Source of the DNA: Janthinobacterium sp051380875
Lineage (GTDB): Bacteria > Pseudomonadota > Gammaproteobacteria > Burkholderiales > Burkholderiaceae_D
Reading direction: 5' to 3'
Length of the DNA: 64,000 nucleotides
Assembly: GCF_051380875.1 (NCBI RefSeq)
Contig: NZ_JBNYXW010000011.1
Coordinates: 62,001 to 126,000 of the forward strand
This document shows positions 1 to 8,619 of this stretch, piece by piece. The notes beneath the pieces were generated by a model that did not search any database, was not told the DNA's origin, and saw only the letters and a list, made by a program, of their open reading frames with translations. Numbering within the stretch: position 1 is the first letter of the stretch; each line of letters begins with the position of its first letter. The position numbers and the translations under genes are program-made.

Positions 1-309
1 ATACGGGTTGCGCGGATGCAGCACCAGCGACACGCCCATCGCTTCCCACGCCTTGCCACCCAGTTCAGGGCGCGCGGCCGCTGCCGATGGCGGCAGTGCT
101 GCGCCGGTGACGTGCGAAAAATTCACGCCGCCCCGCTCGAACACATTGCCTTCCTCGATCAGGCGCGAAATGCCACCGCCGCCCTCGGGGCGCTGCCAGG
201 TATCGGTCAGGAACGGCATGCCGTCCTGCGCTTCGAGCGCCTGCACGATACGGCTTTGCAAATCGAGCAAATAGGCCTTGACGGCTGAAGGAGAGGGAAT
301 TGACGACAT
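1..309 (-). CDS. hemF: Oxygen-dependent coproporphyrinogen III oxidase, N-terminal part
   Basis: Partial gene: the first 103 codons are present and the rest lies left of the window. HemF decarboxylates coproporphyrinogen III to protoporphyrinogen IX with O2 in cytosolic haem synthesis. The reading begins MSSIPSPSAVKAYLLDLQ and then shows the family block WQRPEGGGGISRLIEEG, followed by FERGGVNFSHVTG and the start of the LVLHPRNPY segment, all well known in aerobic HemF. The start ATG is the complement of bases 307–309. It is preceded by purD on the same strand, about 140 bp upstream and separated by a hairpin, so it probably has its own promoter. The oxygen-independent HemN is excluded because no radical-SAM cysteine motif is present. 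Confidence 0.93.
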   Translation of the reverse strand, partial: MSSIPSPSAVKAYLLDLQSRIVQALEAQDGMPFLTDTWQRPEGGGGISRLIEEGNVFERGGVNFSHVTGAALPPSAAAARPELGGKAWEAMGVSLVLHPRNPY

Positions 310-412
310 CGCGTGGGCCGACGAGGCCAAAATAAAAAAGTGAGGATGGATTGTACCCTGTTGCGGGTTTTTGTGATAGGGCGGGGCTTGGGCTGTGGCG
401 AAACGAGGATAA

Positions 413-446
413 GCAAGAGGGGCGTGCCTGGCAGCACACCCCTTGC
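413..446 (-). terminator. Hairpin downstream of purD
   Basis: Inverted repeat just after the purD stop: GCAAG..CTTGC closes an inner GGGG/CCCC and GTGC/GCAC stem, with small mismatches and a short loop. Read on the minus strand it ends purD ahead of hemF. The following bases are only moderately T-rich, so it may be a weak or Rho-assisted terminator. Confidence 0.5.
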
Positions 447-450
447 TGTC

Positions 451-1719
451 TTAATGTTTCAGGCCGCGCCAGCCGATATCGCGGCGGTACTGCGCACCGT
501 CGAAATGGATTTTTTCCACCGTTTCATACGCTTGCTTCTGCGCCATCTTGATGCTGTCGCCCAGACCCACCACGCATAGCACGCGGCCACCGTTGGTGAC
601 CAGGCGCTCGCCCTCGATGCGGGTACCCGCATGGAAGGTGATGGCGTCCGGCGTTTCGGCCGGGATGTCGCCGATAGCCGTGCCCTTGACGGGATCGTCC
701 GGGTAGCCTGCGGCTGCCATCACCACGCCGACGGCCGTGCGGCGGTCCCATTCCAGTTCCACCGCGTCCAGGGTGCCATTGACGGCGTGTTCCATCACGC
801 TCACCAGGTCCGTCTTCAGGCGCGCCATGATCGGCTGCGTTTCCGGGTCGCCCATGCGGCAGTTGAATTCCAGCGTCTTCGGCGTGCCCTTGTCGTCGAT
901 CATCAGGCCGGCGTACAAAAAGCCCGTAAACGTGATGCCATCCTTGGCCATGCCTTGAATGGTCGGCACGATGATTTCGCGCATGACGCGTGCATGCATG
1001 GCCGGCGTGACGATCGGCGCTGGCGAATAGGCGCCCATGCCGCCCGTGTTCGGGCCCTGGTCGTGGTCTTTCAGGCGTTTATGATCCTGGCTGGTGGCCA
1101 GCGGCAGGATGTTCTTGCCGTCGCACATGACGATGAAGCTCGCTTCTTCGCCGGCCAGGAATTGCTCGATGACGATACGCGCGCCGGCGTCGCCGAACTG
1201 GTTATCGGCCAGCATCATGTCGACTGCCTGATGGGCTTCTTCCAGAGTCATGGCAACGACGACGCCCTTGCCGGCGGCCAGGCCATCGGCCTTGATGACG
1301 ATGGGCGCGCCCATGGCGTCGATGTACGCATGCGCCGGGGCGAGGTCGGAAAACGTCTGGTAGGCAGCCGTCGGGATGCCGTGGCGCTGCATGAAGGCCT
1401 TGGCGAAGTCTTTCGACGATTCCAGTTGCGCCGCCTCTTTGGTCGGGCCAAAGATTTTCAGGCCGCGCGAGCGGAACAGGTTGACGATGCCCGCTGCCAG
1501 CGGCACTTCCGGACCGACCACGGTCAGGCTGATGTGTTCCTGCTGAACGAAGTCGGCCAGCAATTGCGGGTCGCTGATGTCGAGATTGACCAGGCGCGCA
1601 TCGCGCGCGGTGCCGCCATTGCCCGGCGCGACATACACCATCTGTATGCGTTCGGACTGGGCCAGTTTCCAGGCCAGGGCGTGTTCGCGGCCGCCAGAGC
1701 CGACTACCAGAATTTTCAT
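451..1719 (-). CDS. purD: Phosphoribosylamine–glycine ligase (GAR synthetase)
   Basis: Second step of de novo purine synthesis: joins glycine to 5-phosphoribosylamine with ATP. The 422-residue length is standard for monofunctional PurD. Visible blocks are the N-terminal GSGGREHALAWKL, the ATP-grasp nucleotide segment IKADGLAAGKGVVVA (about residues 140–155), GPNTGGMGAYSPAP (about 225–238), and the metal/phosphate segment EFNCRMGDPETQ (about 285–297). The start ATG follows yebC by 60 bp on the same strand. purD beside yebC and hemF is an arrangement I recall from related betaproteobacteria. No break or missing motif is seen. Confidence 0.97.
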   Translation of the reverse strand: MKILVVGSGGREHALAWKLAQSERIQMVYVAPGNGGTARDARLVNLDISDPQLLADFVQQEHISLTVVGPEVPLAAGIVNLFRSRGLKIFGPTKEAAQLESSKDFAKAFMQRHGIPTAAYQTFSDLAPAHAYIDAMGAPIVIKADGLAAGKGVVVAMTLEEAHQAVDMMLADNQFGDAGARIVIEQFLAGEEASFIVMCDGKNILPLATSQDHKRLKDHDQGPNTGGMGAYSPAPIVTPAMHARVMREIIVPTIQGMAKDGITFTGFLYAGLMIDDKGTPKTLEFNCRMGDPETQPIMARLKTDLVSVMEHAVNGTLDAVELEWDRRTAVGVVMAAAGYPDDPVKGTAIGDIPAETPDAITFHAGTRIEGERLVTNGGRVLCVVGLGDSIKMAQKQAYETVEKIHFDGAQYRRDIGWRGLKH

Positions 1720-1779
1720 AGGGACCGTTCGTTCAGTGTGGGTTGCAGGGCAGGCGTGCTGCCCTTGTGTGCAGAGTGA

Positions 1780-2505
1780 TTAATTCTCTATTAAGGCGTT
1801 CGTGAAAACTTCCTGGACATCGTCCAGCAGTTCCAGCGCATCGATCAGCTTTTGCATCTTGATGGCGTCGTCGCCCGTATAAACAGTTTCCGTCGCCGGT
1901 TTCATGATGACTTCGGCCACTTCGGCCTTGAATCCGGCCGCTTCCAGCGCTTCCTTGACGGTGGCGAAATCATGCACGGGGGTCAGCACTTCGAAGCCGC
2001 CTTCTTCGTCGGCGATGACGTCGTCGGCGCCAGCTTCCAGGGCCGCTTCCATCAGTTTGTCTTCATCGGTGCCCGGTGCGAACAGCAATTGGCCGCAATG
2101 CTGGAACATGAAGGCGACCGAGCCTTCGTTGCCCATGTTGCCGCCGTTCTTGTTGAAGGCGTTGCGCACCTCGGCCACGGTGCGTACCTTGTTGTCGGTC
2201 ATGCATTCGACGACGACGGCCGCGCCGCCCACGCCGTAGCCCTCGTAGCGCACTTCTTCGTAGTTGGCACCGTCGACACCGCCGCTGCCGCGGTTGATCG
2301 CGCGCTGGACGTTGTCTTTGGGCATGTTCGCGTCGGCCGCCTTGTCGACCGCCAGGCGCAGGCGTGGATTGGCCGCGATATCGGCGCCGCCCAGGCGGGC
2401 CGCAACCGTGATTTCCTTGATCAGGCGAGTCCAGATTTTGCCGCGCTTGGCATCCGTGGCAGCCTTTTTATGCTTGATGTTGGCCCATTTGCTATGTCCT
2501 GCCAT
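1780..2505 (-). CDS. yebC: YebC/PmpR family protein
   Basis: 241 residues, the full family length. The N-terminus MAGHSKWANIKHKKAATDA is the hallmark of the family, followed by the acidic middle domain with NNGNMGNEGSV-type residues (here NKNGGNMGNEGSVAFMFQ) and the C-terminal domain. Members are annotated either as DNA-binding transcription regulators (PmpR) or, for related TACO1/YebC proteins, as factors that help ribosomes through difficult sequences. The sequence cannot separate these roles. It lies upstream of purD with 60 bp between, probably co-transcribed. Confidence 0.95.
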   Translation of the reverse strand: MAGHSKWANIKHKKAATDAKRGKIWTRLIKEITVAARLGGADIAANPRLRLAVDKAADANMPKDNVQRAINRGSGGVDGANYEEVRYEGYGVGGAAVVVECMTDNKVRTVAEVRNAFNKNGGNMGNEGSVAFMFQHCGQLLFAPGTDEDKLMEAALEAGADDVIADEEGGFEVLTPVHDFATVKEALEAAGFKAEVAEVIMKPATETVYTGDDAIKMQKLIDALELLDDVQEVFTNALIEN

Positions 2506-2649
2506 GTCGAATCTTCCTTAGACGGGTGTTCAATTGTGGCCGACATTTTAGCATATCGGCCCCCTGCAAAGCAGCATGGCCGCGTCATCAAGCTGACACA
2601 ATCTGTTGCTAAAGTGACGCGCTTTCACCATAGTTGAGGGCGCGACATC

Positions 2650-5133
2650 ATGGCAAATCAAATGGACAGGCGGCAATTTCTGAAATTCGGTGGTTTTATT
2701 ACCGTCTCGGTTGCCACGGCAGGGCTCACCGCCTGCGGCAGCACCGATTACAGCGATCATGGTGTGCCGCTGGCTACCGGCGGCGACTGGAAATTCCCGC
2801 AAAGCGTCGCTGCCGGCGACCCGCGTCCGGACAGCGTCATGCTGTGGACGCGCGTCGTGCCTGCCAGTTTTGACGCCGTCGCGCCCGCCGTGGCCGGCAA
2901 GGAAGAGGTCGCCGTGCGCCTGATCGTCAGCGCGCTTGACAATACGGGCGCCCTGGGCAGCAACACGGCTTTGGCCGGCACGCCCATCGTCGATGCGAAG
3001 TTGCCATTGAAAGCCGATTTCGACAATACCTTGCGCCACAAGGTGACGGGCTTGCAGCCGGGGCAAGTGTATTTCTATCAGTTCATCGCCGGCGACGTGC
3101 GCTCGAACGTGGGCCGCTTCAAGACGGCGCCTGCCGCCACGGCCGACGTGTCTCAGCTGCAATTTGCCTACCTGACGTGCCAGGACTGGAGCATCAACCA
3201 CTGGGGCGCGCTGGCGCACATCGCGGCCAACGAGGCGCTCGACTTCATCGTCCACCTCGGCGATTACATCTATGAAACGGTGGGTGAAGCGTTCCAGAGC
3301 GGCGCCGTGGAAAGCCGCCACGACCAGCTGAAACTGCCGGATGGCACGTTTAAAAGCGGCACTGCGGGCGCCAAATACGCCTCCACGGTGGCCGACTACC
3401 GCTACCTGTACAAGAAATACCGCACCGATACGCGCTTGCAAGCCGTGCACGAGCGCTTCGCCTTCATCGCTATCTGGGATGACCACGAATTCACGGATGA
3501 CGCCTGGCAAGACGCTTCCACCTATGAAGGCATCGTCGCAGCTGATGGCGGCGATTTGCACCAGCCATCGCGCCGCCGCAGCGCCAACCAGGCCTGGTTC
3601 GAATACATGCCGGCCGACGTCACGTTCGACGCCGCCGCGACGACCTTCCAGAATATCCAGATCTACCGCGATTTCCAGTTCGGCAAGTTAATGCAACTGG
3701 TGATGACGGATGAGCGCCTATACCGCGCCGACCATGCGATTGCCGAATCGACCATCAACCCGGCCACCGGCAAGCCGCTGGGCAGCATCGGCAGCCGCTA
3801 CCTGGTGCCGCAGCAGCTGTTCGACAGCGTGGAAGGGCAAAAGATGGCTGCCGCCACCAAGGCGGGCGCTGACCCGCTGGCGGCAGTTGGCATGCTGGGC
3901 AGCACCCAGCGCGACTGGTGGAAGAGCAAGATGAAGGCGGCAACTTCCACCTGGAAGCTGTGGGGCAATGAAGTGTCCCTGCTGCGCATGGGCTTGAATG
4001 GCACGGACGCGATTGCCACCCTGGTGGCTCTCAGTGCCATGTCGACCGTGGGCAAGGCCATCGCCAGCACCCTGCCTTTGGTGGGCGGCAGCGTGCCGCT
4101 GGCGTCCGCCATCGTGGCCGCCTCGACGGCTGGCGCTTCGCAGAGCGTTGCGCAAACGGCGGCCATGGCTATCGCAGGGGCGGCGGCCAATGCCAGCGCG
4201 CAGGGAGCGGCAGCCGTGGGCGCCGGTTTGAGCGCGGCCCAGGCCGGTCTCACGGTGGCGGCCTACAACAGCGCCACGCCGGCGGCAGCGGCGCAAGTGA
4301 TCGCCTTTGGCTGGATCAAGCCCGACGTGCTGGCCAACAAGGCGGCGTCCAGCTTTGTCGCAGCTTCGGGGCAGCAGGCGGCGCTGGCGCCGTTCTTCAC
4401 GCGCTTTTTGCTCAATTGCGACCAGTGGGATGGCTACAACAGCGAGCGCAAGCACTTGATGGCGCACCTGAAAACGAATGCCATCGGCAACGTGGTGGCC
4501 ATCACGGGCGATATCCATTCCTTCTTCGCCGGCACGGTCAGCGACGATTTTGACGCGGCAGGGGGCGGCACGCCCGTCATGGTGGATCTGGTGTCGGCGG
4601 GCGTGAGTTCGGACTCCTTCTTCAGTTATCTGAAGGCAGCGGCCGGCACGATGGGCGATATCGGCACGCTCGTCAGCTATCCGCTGGCCATTCCCGTCAC
4701 GGGCCTGGGCACGGTGAACATCGACGTCAACTTGCTTGACTACACCATGGGTAAGGCCGCGCCCACCGTGGACAGCCTGCTCGAACAGCTGCGCGTGCAG
4801 CTGCGCGGCGCGCTGGCCGCCAAGGGCGTGCCGGAAGTGCAGCTCGACGCTACGGTAGTAGCCGTGCAGGCTGGCTTGAAAGCGAGCACTGACTTCAATA
4901 CGTCCCTGCTGGGCCTGGCGCAGCAACTGTCCGGCCTGGGCAACAACCCGTGGATCAAGCATCTGAACACGGATGCGCAGGGCTACACGGTGGTGACGTT
5001 GACGCCGGGCAAGCTGGTGGCGCAATTCAAGCAAGTCAACAAGCTGGTCGGTGGCAGTGCGCCGGCAACGGTCATCGCACGGGTGACGACGGCGACGGTG
5101 ACGGCGGGAGCTGCGGCGGTGGTGGTTTCTTAA
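2650..5133 (+). CDS. PhoD-type alkaline phosphatase/phosphodiesterase, Tat exported, with Ala-rich insertion
   Basis: 827 residues. The N-terminus has a twin-arginine signal (RRQFLKFGG, residues 7–15) and a hydrophobic stretch ending in LTAC, a possible lipobox, so the product is exported folded and perhaps lipid-anchored. Metal-ligand blocks typical of PhoD follow: HLGDYIYE (about 201–208), WDDHEFTDD (about 276–284) and ITGDIHSFFAG (about 617–627). The fibronectin-like PhoD N-domain (about 45–145) includes RPDSVMLWTRVVP. Between about residues 438 and 557 lies an alanine-rich stretch not found in typical PhoD. An upstream GAGGGC supports the first ATG; a second in-frame ATG is four codons later. 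Likely role: phosphate scavenging from phosphodiesters. No Pho box was identified. Confidence 0.88.
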   Translation: MANQMDRRQFLKFGGFITVSVATAGLTACGSTDYSDHGVPLATGGDWKFPQSVAAGDPRPDSVMLWTRVVPASFDAVAPAVAGKEEVAVRLIVSALDNTGALGSNTALAGTPIVDAKLPLKADFDNTLRHKVTGLQPGQVYFYQFIAGDVRSNVGRFKTAPAATADVSQLQFAYLTCQDWSINHWGALAHIAANEALDFIVHLGDYIYETVGEAFQSGAVESRHDQLKLPDGTFKSGTAGAKYASTVADYRYLYKKYRTDTRLQAVHERFAFIAIWDDHEFTDDAWQDASTYEGIVAADGGDLHQPSRRRSANQAWFEYMPADVTFDAAATTFQNIQIYRDFQFGKLMQLVMTDERLYRADHAIAESTINPATGKPLGSIGSRYLVPQQLFDSVEGQKMAAATKAGADPLAAVGMLGSTQRDWWKSKMKAATSTWKLWGNEVSLLRMGLNGTDAIATLVALSAMSTVGKAIASTLPLVGGSVPLASAIVAASTAGASQSVAQTAAMAIAGAAANASAQGAAAVGAGLSAAQAGLTVAAYNSATPAAAAQVIAFGWIKPDVLANKAASSFVAASGQQAALAPFFTRFLLNCDQWDGYNSERKHLMAHLKTNAIGNVVAITGDIHSFFAGTVSDDFDAAGGGTPVMVDLVSAGVSSDSFFSYLKAAAGTMGDIGTLVSYPLAIPVTGLGTVNIDVNLLDYTMGKAAPTVDSLLEQLRVQLRGALAAKGVPEVQLDATVVAVQAGLKASTDFNTSLLGLAQQLSGLGNNPWIKHLNTDAQGYTVVTLTPGKLVAQFKQVNKLVGGSAPATVIARVTTATVTAGAAAVVVS

Positions 5134-5135
5134 GG

Positions 5136-5168
5136 GGAGCAATGCGCCTCACTGAGGCGCATTGCCCC
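5136..5168 (+). terminator. Strong hairpin after the PhoD gene
   Basis: Perfect 12-bp inverted repeat GCAATGCGCCTC / GAGGCGCATTGC with a 3-base loop, extended by a GGGG/CCCC pairing across one bulged base. It starts directly after the TAA of the phosphatase gene. No T-run follows, so it may protect the mRNA 3' end or act with Rho rather than as a canonical intrinsic terminator. Confidence 0.6.
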
Positions 5169-5211
5169 GCAGCACTCAGCTTCCTTTCGCTTTTGCCATT
5201 ACAATCCTGGG

Positions 5212-6132
5212 ATGAGCTCCAGTTCCCCGCAAGCATCCCCCACTTCGATTCCCCGTTCCGTCTACCTCGGTGGCCTGACCATCGCCGTGGGCGGGGCGGT
5301 GCTGTTTTCCACCAAGGCCATCGTTGCCAAGCTGCTGTACCGCTACCAGATCGATGCTGTCACCCTGATCGCCTTCAGGATGATCTTTTCGCTCCCCGTG
5401 TTTGCTGTCATCGCCTGGTGGCAGATGCGCACGGAGCCGCCGCTGTCGAATAGCGACCGTTGGCGACTGGTCGGCCTGGGGCTGGTCGGCTATTACCTGT
5501 CCAGCTATCTGGACTTCCTGGGGCTGCAATACATTTCCGTGGGGTTGGAACGGCTGATCCTGTTCCTCACGCCCACGTTCGTGCTCTTGATTACCACCGT
5601 GTACTTCAAGCAGAGCATCAGCCGCGTGCAGTGGTTGGCTCTGTTGACTTCGTATTGCGGCATCGTGCTGGTCTTCGTGCACGATTTGCAAGCCGGCGCC
5701 AGCAATGTGGCGCTCGGTTCCACCCTGGTGCTGGGTTCTGCGTGCGCGTATGCCGTGTATCTACTCGGTTCGGGCGAACTGGTCAAACGTATCGGCTCGA
5801 TGCGCCTGGTCAGCTACGCCATGTGCGTGGCCAGCTTTGCCTGCATTGCCCAGTTCTTCATCCTGCGCCCCGTCGAACTGCTGATCCAGCCCATGCCCGT
5901 GTATGGTTTGTCTTTGTTAAATGGCATTTTTTGCACGGTGATGCCCGTCTTCATGACGATGATCGCCGTCGAACGCATCGGTGCGCCCGTCGCCTCGCAG
6001 GCCGGCATGATCGGCCCCGTATCGACCCTGTTTTTGGGCGCCATGATTCTCGATGAACCGATCACCAATTGGCAGTTGGCCGGCACCAGCCTGGTATTGG
6101 CCGGTATTTACTTGCTGTCGAAAAAGAAATAA
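5212..6132 (+). CDS. EamA/DMT family transporter
   Basis: 306 residues with ten predicted hydrophobic segments arranged as two repeats of five, the EamA (drug/metabolite transporter) pattern. Typical blocks include GAVLFSTKAIVAKLLY in the first helix pair, and in the second half the GPVSTLFLGAMILDEPITNWQLAGTSLVLAGI run, which holds the conserved glutamate before the last two helices. It would be an inner-membrane exporter or exchanger; the substrate cannot be told. The ATG lies only about 7 bp after a TACAAT box and has no clear ribosome-binding site, so a leaderless transcript is possible. It ends 29 bp before mgsA. Confidence 0.88.
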   Translation: MSSSSPQASPTSIPRSVYLGGLTIAVGGAVLFSTKAIVAKLLYRYQIDAVTLIAFRMIFSLPVFAVIAWWQMRTEPPLSNSDRWRLVGLGLVGYYLSSYLDFLGLQYISVGLERLILFLTPTFVLLITTVYFKQSISRVQWLALLTSYCGIVLVFVHDLQAGASNVALGSTLVLGSACAYAVYLLGSGELVKRIGSMRLVSYAMCVASFACIAQFFILRPVELLIQPMPVYGLSLLNGIFCTVMPVFMTMIAVERIGAPVASQAGMIGPVSTLFLGAMILDEPITNWQLAGTSLVLAGIYLLSKKK

Positions 6133-6161
6133 TTCCTCCCACCCACTGAAATGACCCCACC

Positions 6162-6551
6162 ATGAAAACACGCATCGCCCTGATTGCCCACGATAAGAAA
6201 AAAGATGACATGATTACCCTGGCGGGCGAGTACCTGGATTTTCTCAAGGGCTGCGAATTGTCGGCCACGGGCACCACGGGCGGCCGCCTGATCAATGAGC
6301 TGGGCTTGACGGTCGAGCGCAAGCATTCCGGCCCGTTTGGCGGCGACTTGCAGATCGGCGCCCTGCTGGTGGAAGGCTTGATCGATTGCGTGATCTTCCT
6401 GCGCGACCCGATGACGCCACAGCCGCACGAGCCGGACATCAACGCCCTGGTGCGCGCGTGCGACGTGCACAACGTGGCGTGCGCGACGAACCTGTCATCG
6501 GCGCACCTGGTGCTGTCGCGGCTGCAAGCGCTGGCCACAACGGCCGCCTGA
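6162..6551 (+). CDS. mgsA: Methylglyoxal synthase
   Basis: Converts dihydroxyacetone phosphate to methylglyoxal and phosphate, a bypass that relieves sugar-phosphate stress. 129 residues, at the short end of the family (E. coli 152). Seen: N-terminal IALIAHDKKKDDM, the phosphate-binding ATGTTGGR, the catalytic aspartate block GPFGGDLQIGALL, and the C-terminal IFLRDPMTPQPHEPDINAL then ACDVHNVACATN. All the residues usually listed for phosphate binding and catalysis appear present. It sits between the EamA transporter and a quinone oxidoreductase on the same strand with short gaps. Confidence 0.96.
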   Translation: MKTRIALIAHDKKKDDMITLAGEYLDFLKGCELSATGTTGGRLINELGLTVERKHSGPFGGDLQIGALLVEGLIDCVIFLRDPMTPQPHEPDINALVRACDVHNVACATNLSSAHLVLSRLQALATTAA

Positions 6552-6583
6552 CGTTTCCCCCCATTCTTCCCAAGGAGCATATT

Positions 6584-7585
6584 GTGAGCGCAACGAGTAT
6601 GGAAAAGATGAGCACCAAGGCCATTCGCGTACAGCGCGTCGGCGGGCCGGAAGTGATGGAATATGTGGATGTGGAACTGCCGCCGCCGGGGCCTGGCGAG
6701 GCGCGGGTGAAACATGAGGCCATCGGCCTTAATTTTATCGACGTGTATTTCCGCACGGGCTTGTATCCGCAGCCGTTGCCGGCGGGCCTCGGCGTCGAGG
6801 GGGCGGGCATCGTCGAGGCGGTGGGCGAGGGCGTGACAGAAGTCAAGGTGGGCGACAGGGTGGCGTATGCGGCGCGCATCAACGGCGCGTATGCGCAGCA
6901 GCGTAATCTTCCAGCGGCCTTGCTGCTGGTGCTGCCCGAGCGTATCGGCTTCGATACGGCGGCCGCCATGATGCTGCAAGGCTTGACGGTGCAGTACCTG
7001 TTCCACCGCACGGTGGCCTTGAAGGCGGGCGACACGGTGCTGTTCCATGCAGCCGCAGGCGGCGTTGGCCTCATCGCTTGCCAATGGGCCAAGGTGCTGG
7101 GCGTGAATTTGATCGGCACGGCCGGTTCCGATGAAAAAGTGGCCCTGGCCAAGGCCCATGGCGCGGCCCATGTCATCAACTACAACACGGAAAACTTCGT
7201 CGAGCGCGTCAGGGAAATCACGGGCGGCAAGGGCGTCTCGGTGGTGTACGATTCGATCGGCAAGGATACCTTTACGGGGTCGTTGGACTGCCTGGCGCCG
7301 CTGGGCATGATGGTCAGCTTCGGCAACGCATCCGGCCCCGTGCCGGCATTTACCCTTTCCGAACTGGCGTCGCGCGGCTCGCTGTTCATCACGCGTCCGG
7401 CCCTGTTCAGCTATGCCTCCAACCGCACGAACCTGGAAGAGATGGCTACCTCGCTGTTTGGCGTCGTCAGCAGCGGCGAAGTGAAGATCGAGATCAACCA
7501 GCGCTACAGCCTGGCCAATATCGCCCAGGCGCACGCCGACCTGGAAGGGCGCAAGACCACTGGCTCGACCATTATCGTGCCATGA
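6584..7585 (+). CDS. NADPH:quinone oxidoreductase (QOR family, zinc-free MDR)
   Basis: 333 residues with a GTG start chosen because AAGGAG lies six bases upstream. The reading frame is open further left but that part is antisense-like and overlaps mgsA. The N-terminal GroES-like fold includes VKHEAIGLNFIDVYFRTGLY and GVEGAGIVEAVGEGV; the nucleotide site is AAAGGVGLIACQWAKVLG (about residues 150–167). Catalytic-zinc ligands of alcohol dehydrogenases are absent, as in QorA, which reduces quinones by one or two electrons using NADPH. The stop overlaps the start of a 39-codon membrane peptide (ATGA), indicating translational coupling. Confidence 0.92.
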   Translation: MSATSMEKMSTKAIRVQRVGGPEVMEYVDVELPPPGPGEARVKHEAIGLNFIDVYFRTGLYPQPLPAGLGVEGAGIVEAVGEGVTEVKVGDRVAYAARINGAYAQQRNLPAALLLVLPERIGFDTAAAMMLQGLTVQYLFHRTVALKAGDTVLFHAAAGGVGLIACQWAKVLGVNLIGTAGSDEKVALAKAHGAAHVINYNTENFVERVREITGGKGVSVVYDSIGKDTFTGSLDCLAPLGMMVSFGNASGPVPAFTLSELASRGSLFITRPALFSYASNRTNLEEMATSLFGVVSSGEVKIEINQRYSLANIAQAHADLEGRKTTGSTIIVP

Positions 7586-7701
7586 GCGGCGACAGCGGGA
7601 ACGATGGCTCGCCGAAATTTGGCCGGCTGCTGATCGTGCTGCTGTTGGCCGTTTCATTGATCGGCGTCATTACGCTTTCAGCGGAAGCATATTATTCCTG
7701 A
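7582..7701 (+). CDS. 39-residue single-span membrane peptide
   Basis: Small reading frame whose ATG overlaps the TGA of the quinone oxidoreductase gene (ATGA) and whose stop lies immediately before a strong terminator, so the whole unit fits inside the transcript. Sequence: a polar start MSGDSGNDGSPKFGR, then one hydrophobic helix LLIVLLLAVSLIGVITL and a short tail SAEAYYS. Positive charge (K, R) precedes the helix, suggesting an N-in single-span protein. I recognise no family. Evidence is position, overlap and composition only. It may assist the oxidoreductase at the membrane, but that is a guess. Confidence 0.6.
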   Translation: MSGDSGNDGSPKFGRLLIVLLLAVSLIGVITLSAEAYYS

Positions 7702-7703
7702 GT

Positions 7704-7744
7704 AAAAAAACCGGCTTGCGCATTGCTGCACAAGCCGGTTTTTT
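7704..7744. terminator. Bidirectional intrinsic terminator
   Basis: AAAAAACCGGCTTG at the left pairs with CAAGCCGGTTTTTT at the right (10-bp GC-rich stem plus A/T flank, 12-base loop). It lies between the convergent oxidoreductase/peptide unit (plus) and the DUF4136 lipoprotein (minus) and has T-runs on both strands. Confidence 0.9.
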
Positions 7745-7771
7745 GACTATGAGCACCTACGCGACGCCTGA

Positions 7772-8401
7772 TTACTCCACCTTGACTTCAACCTTGCGTG
7801 GCACGCCGCTTTGGCCAGGGAAGTCGGCAAAGGCGCTGGCCACCATGGCAGGCATCACTTGCGACGTGGCGCGCTTGTTGCTGGTCGATTGCACGGTCAC
7901 GTCATACAATTTCTTGCCGCTGCGGTCGTTGATTGTCACGCGCAGTTCGCGTTCGTATTTGTGACGCACGCTTTCTTCCACGTCCATCGGGCCATACCAG
8001 TAGGGGTTATAGCCAAAGCGGCCATAGCCTGGCCACGCGCCGTAGCGGTAGCCGTAGCGGCCAGGCCAGTAGCCGGGGCCATACCAGAATGGGTCGCTGG
8101 CCTGGATCACGCGCTCAGGATAGTCGACCGTCGAAAAATCCATCGCCACGCGTAAATTGGCTGCCGCAGGGCCGGATGCTTCGCCGAAGCCGTGCTTGGC
8201 CAGTTCCTTGCGTACCAGATTCTGGTAGTTGCGGTATTCCAGCGTGTCGCTTTCAGCCACTGGCGCTTCGAAGGCATACGATTTGTCCTGCAATTGTGCG
8301 GGCCATTCATGGAAGGCCGTCACATCGCTGCGAATGGTAGTGGCGCATCCGGTGAGCAACACGGTCAATGCGGCCATCATCATGGTGAGATATCGTTTCA
8401 T
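7772..8401 (-). CDS. DUF4136-type outer-membrane lipoprotein
   Basis: 209 residues when started at the ATG preceded by AAGGAG; a longer frame upstream would overlap the promoter and is not used. The signal peptide MKRYLTMMMAALTVLLTGC ends in a lipobox (LTGC), so the protein is lipidated. The mature part begins ATTIRSDVTAFHEW and contains a tyrosine/glycine/tryptophan-rich central loop (about residues 100–135) and the C-terminal VMPAMVASAFADFPG, all characters of the DUF4136 family, whose function is unknown. It is monocistronic, with its own promoter upstream and a shared terminator downstream. Confidence 0.85.
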   Translation of the reverse strand: MKRYLTMMMAALTVLLTGCATTIRSDVTAFHEWPAQLQDKSYAFEAPVAESDTLEYRNYQNLVRKELAKHGFGEASGPAAANLRVAMDFSTVDYPERVIQASDPFWYGPGYWPGRYGYRYGAWPGYGRFGYNPYWYGPMDVEESVRHKYERELRVTINDRSGKKLYDVTVQSTSNKRATSQVMPAMVASAFADFPGQSGVPRKVEVKVE

Positions 8402-8441
8402 TGCATGATCTCCTTGGATTAGACGCAATTCATCGTCTGGT

Positions 8442-8469
8442 ATTATAAGAATAGTTCTAATAGTTTCCA
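8442..8469 (-). promoter_or_regulatory. Sigma-70-like promoter of the DUF4136 lipoprotein gene
   Basis: On the minus strand a perfect −10 box TATAAT (8447–8442) is preceded after 16 bp by TGGAAA (8469–8464), a four-of-six match to the −35 box. Transcription would start about 35 bp before the ATG and include the AAGGAG site. Confidence 0.6.
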
Positions 8470-8619
8470 TTTATTATTACAGATTGTTACCTGGGATGTC
8501 GGCGAGTAAGGGAATGCAACATTCCTGATCTGAATCGGCGTCATTGGCCGGTGAATCGCTACTATCCGGGGCTGGTGTTGGTAAAATAGGCTTTTGCCTC
8601 CGCTCCCACCCACATCCCT

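Noticed and set aside
631..1779. 382-codon plus-strand frame over purD
   Set aside because: Antisense shadow of a clear PurD protein in high-GC DNA; histidine/arginine/aspartate-rich sequence without motifs.
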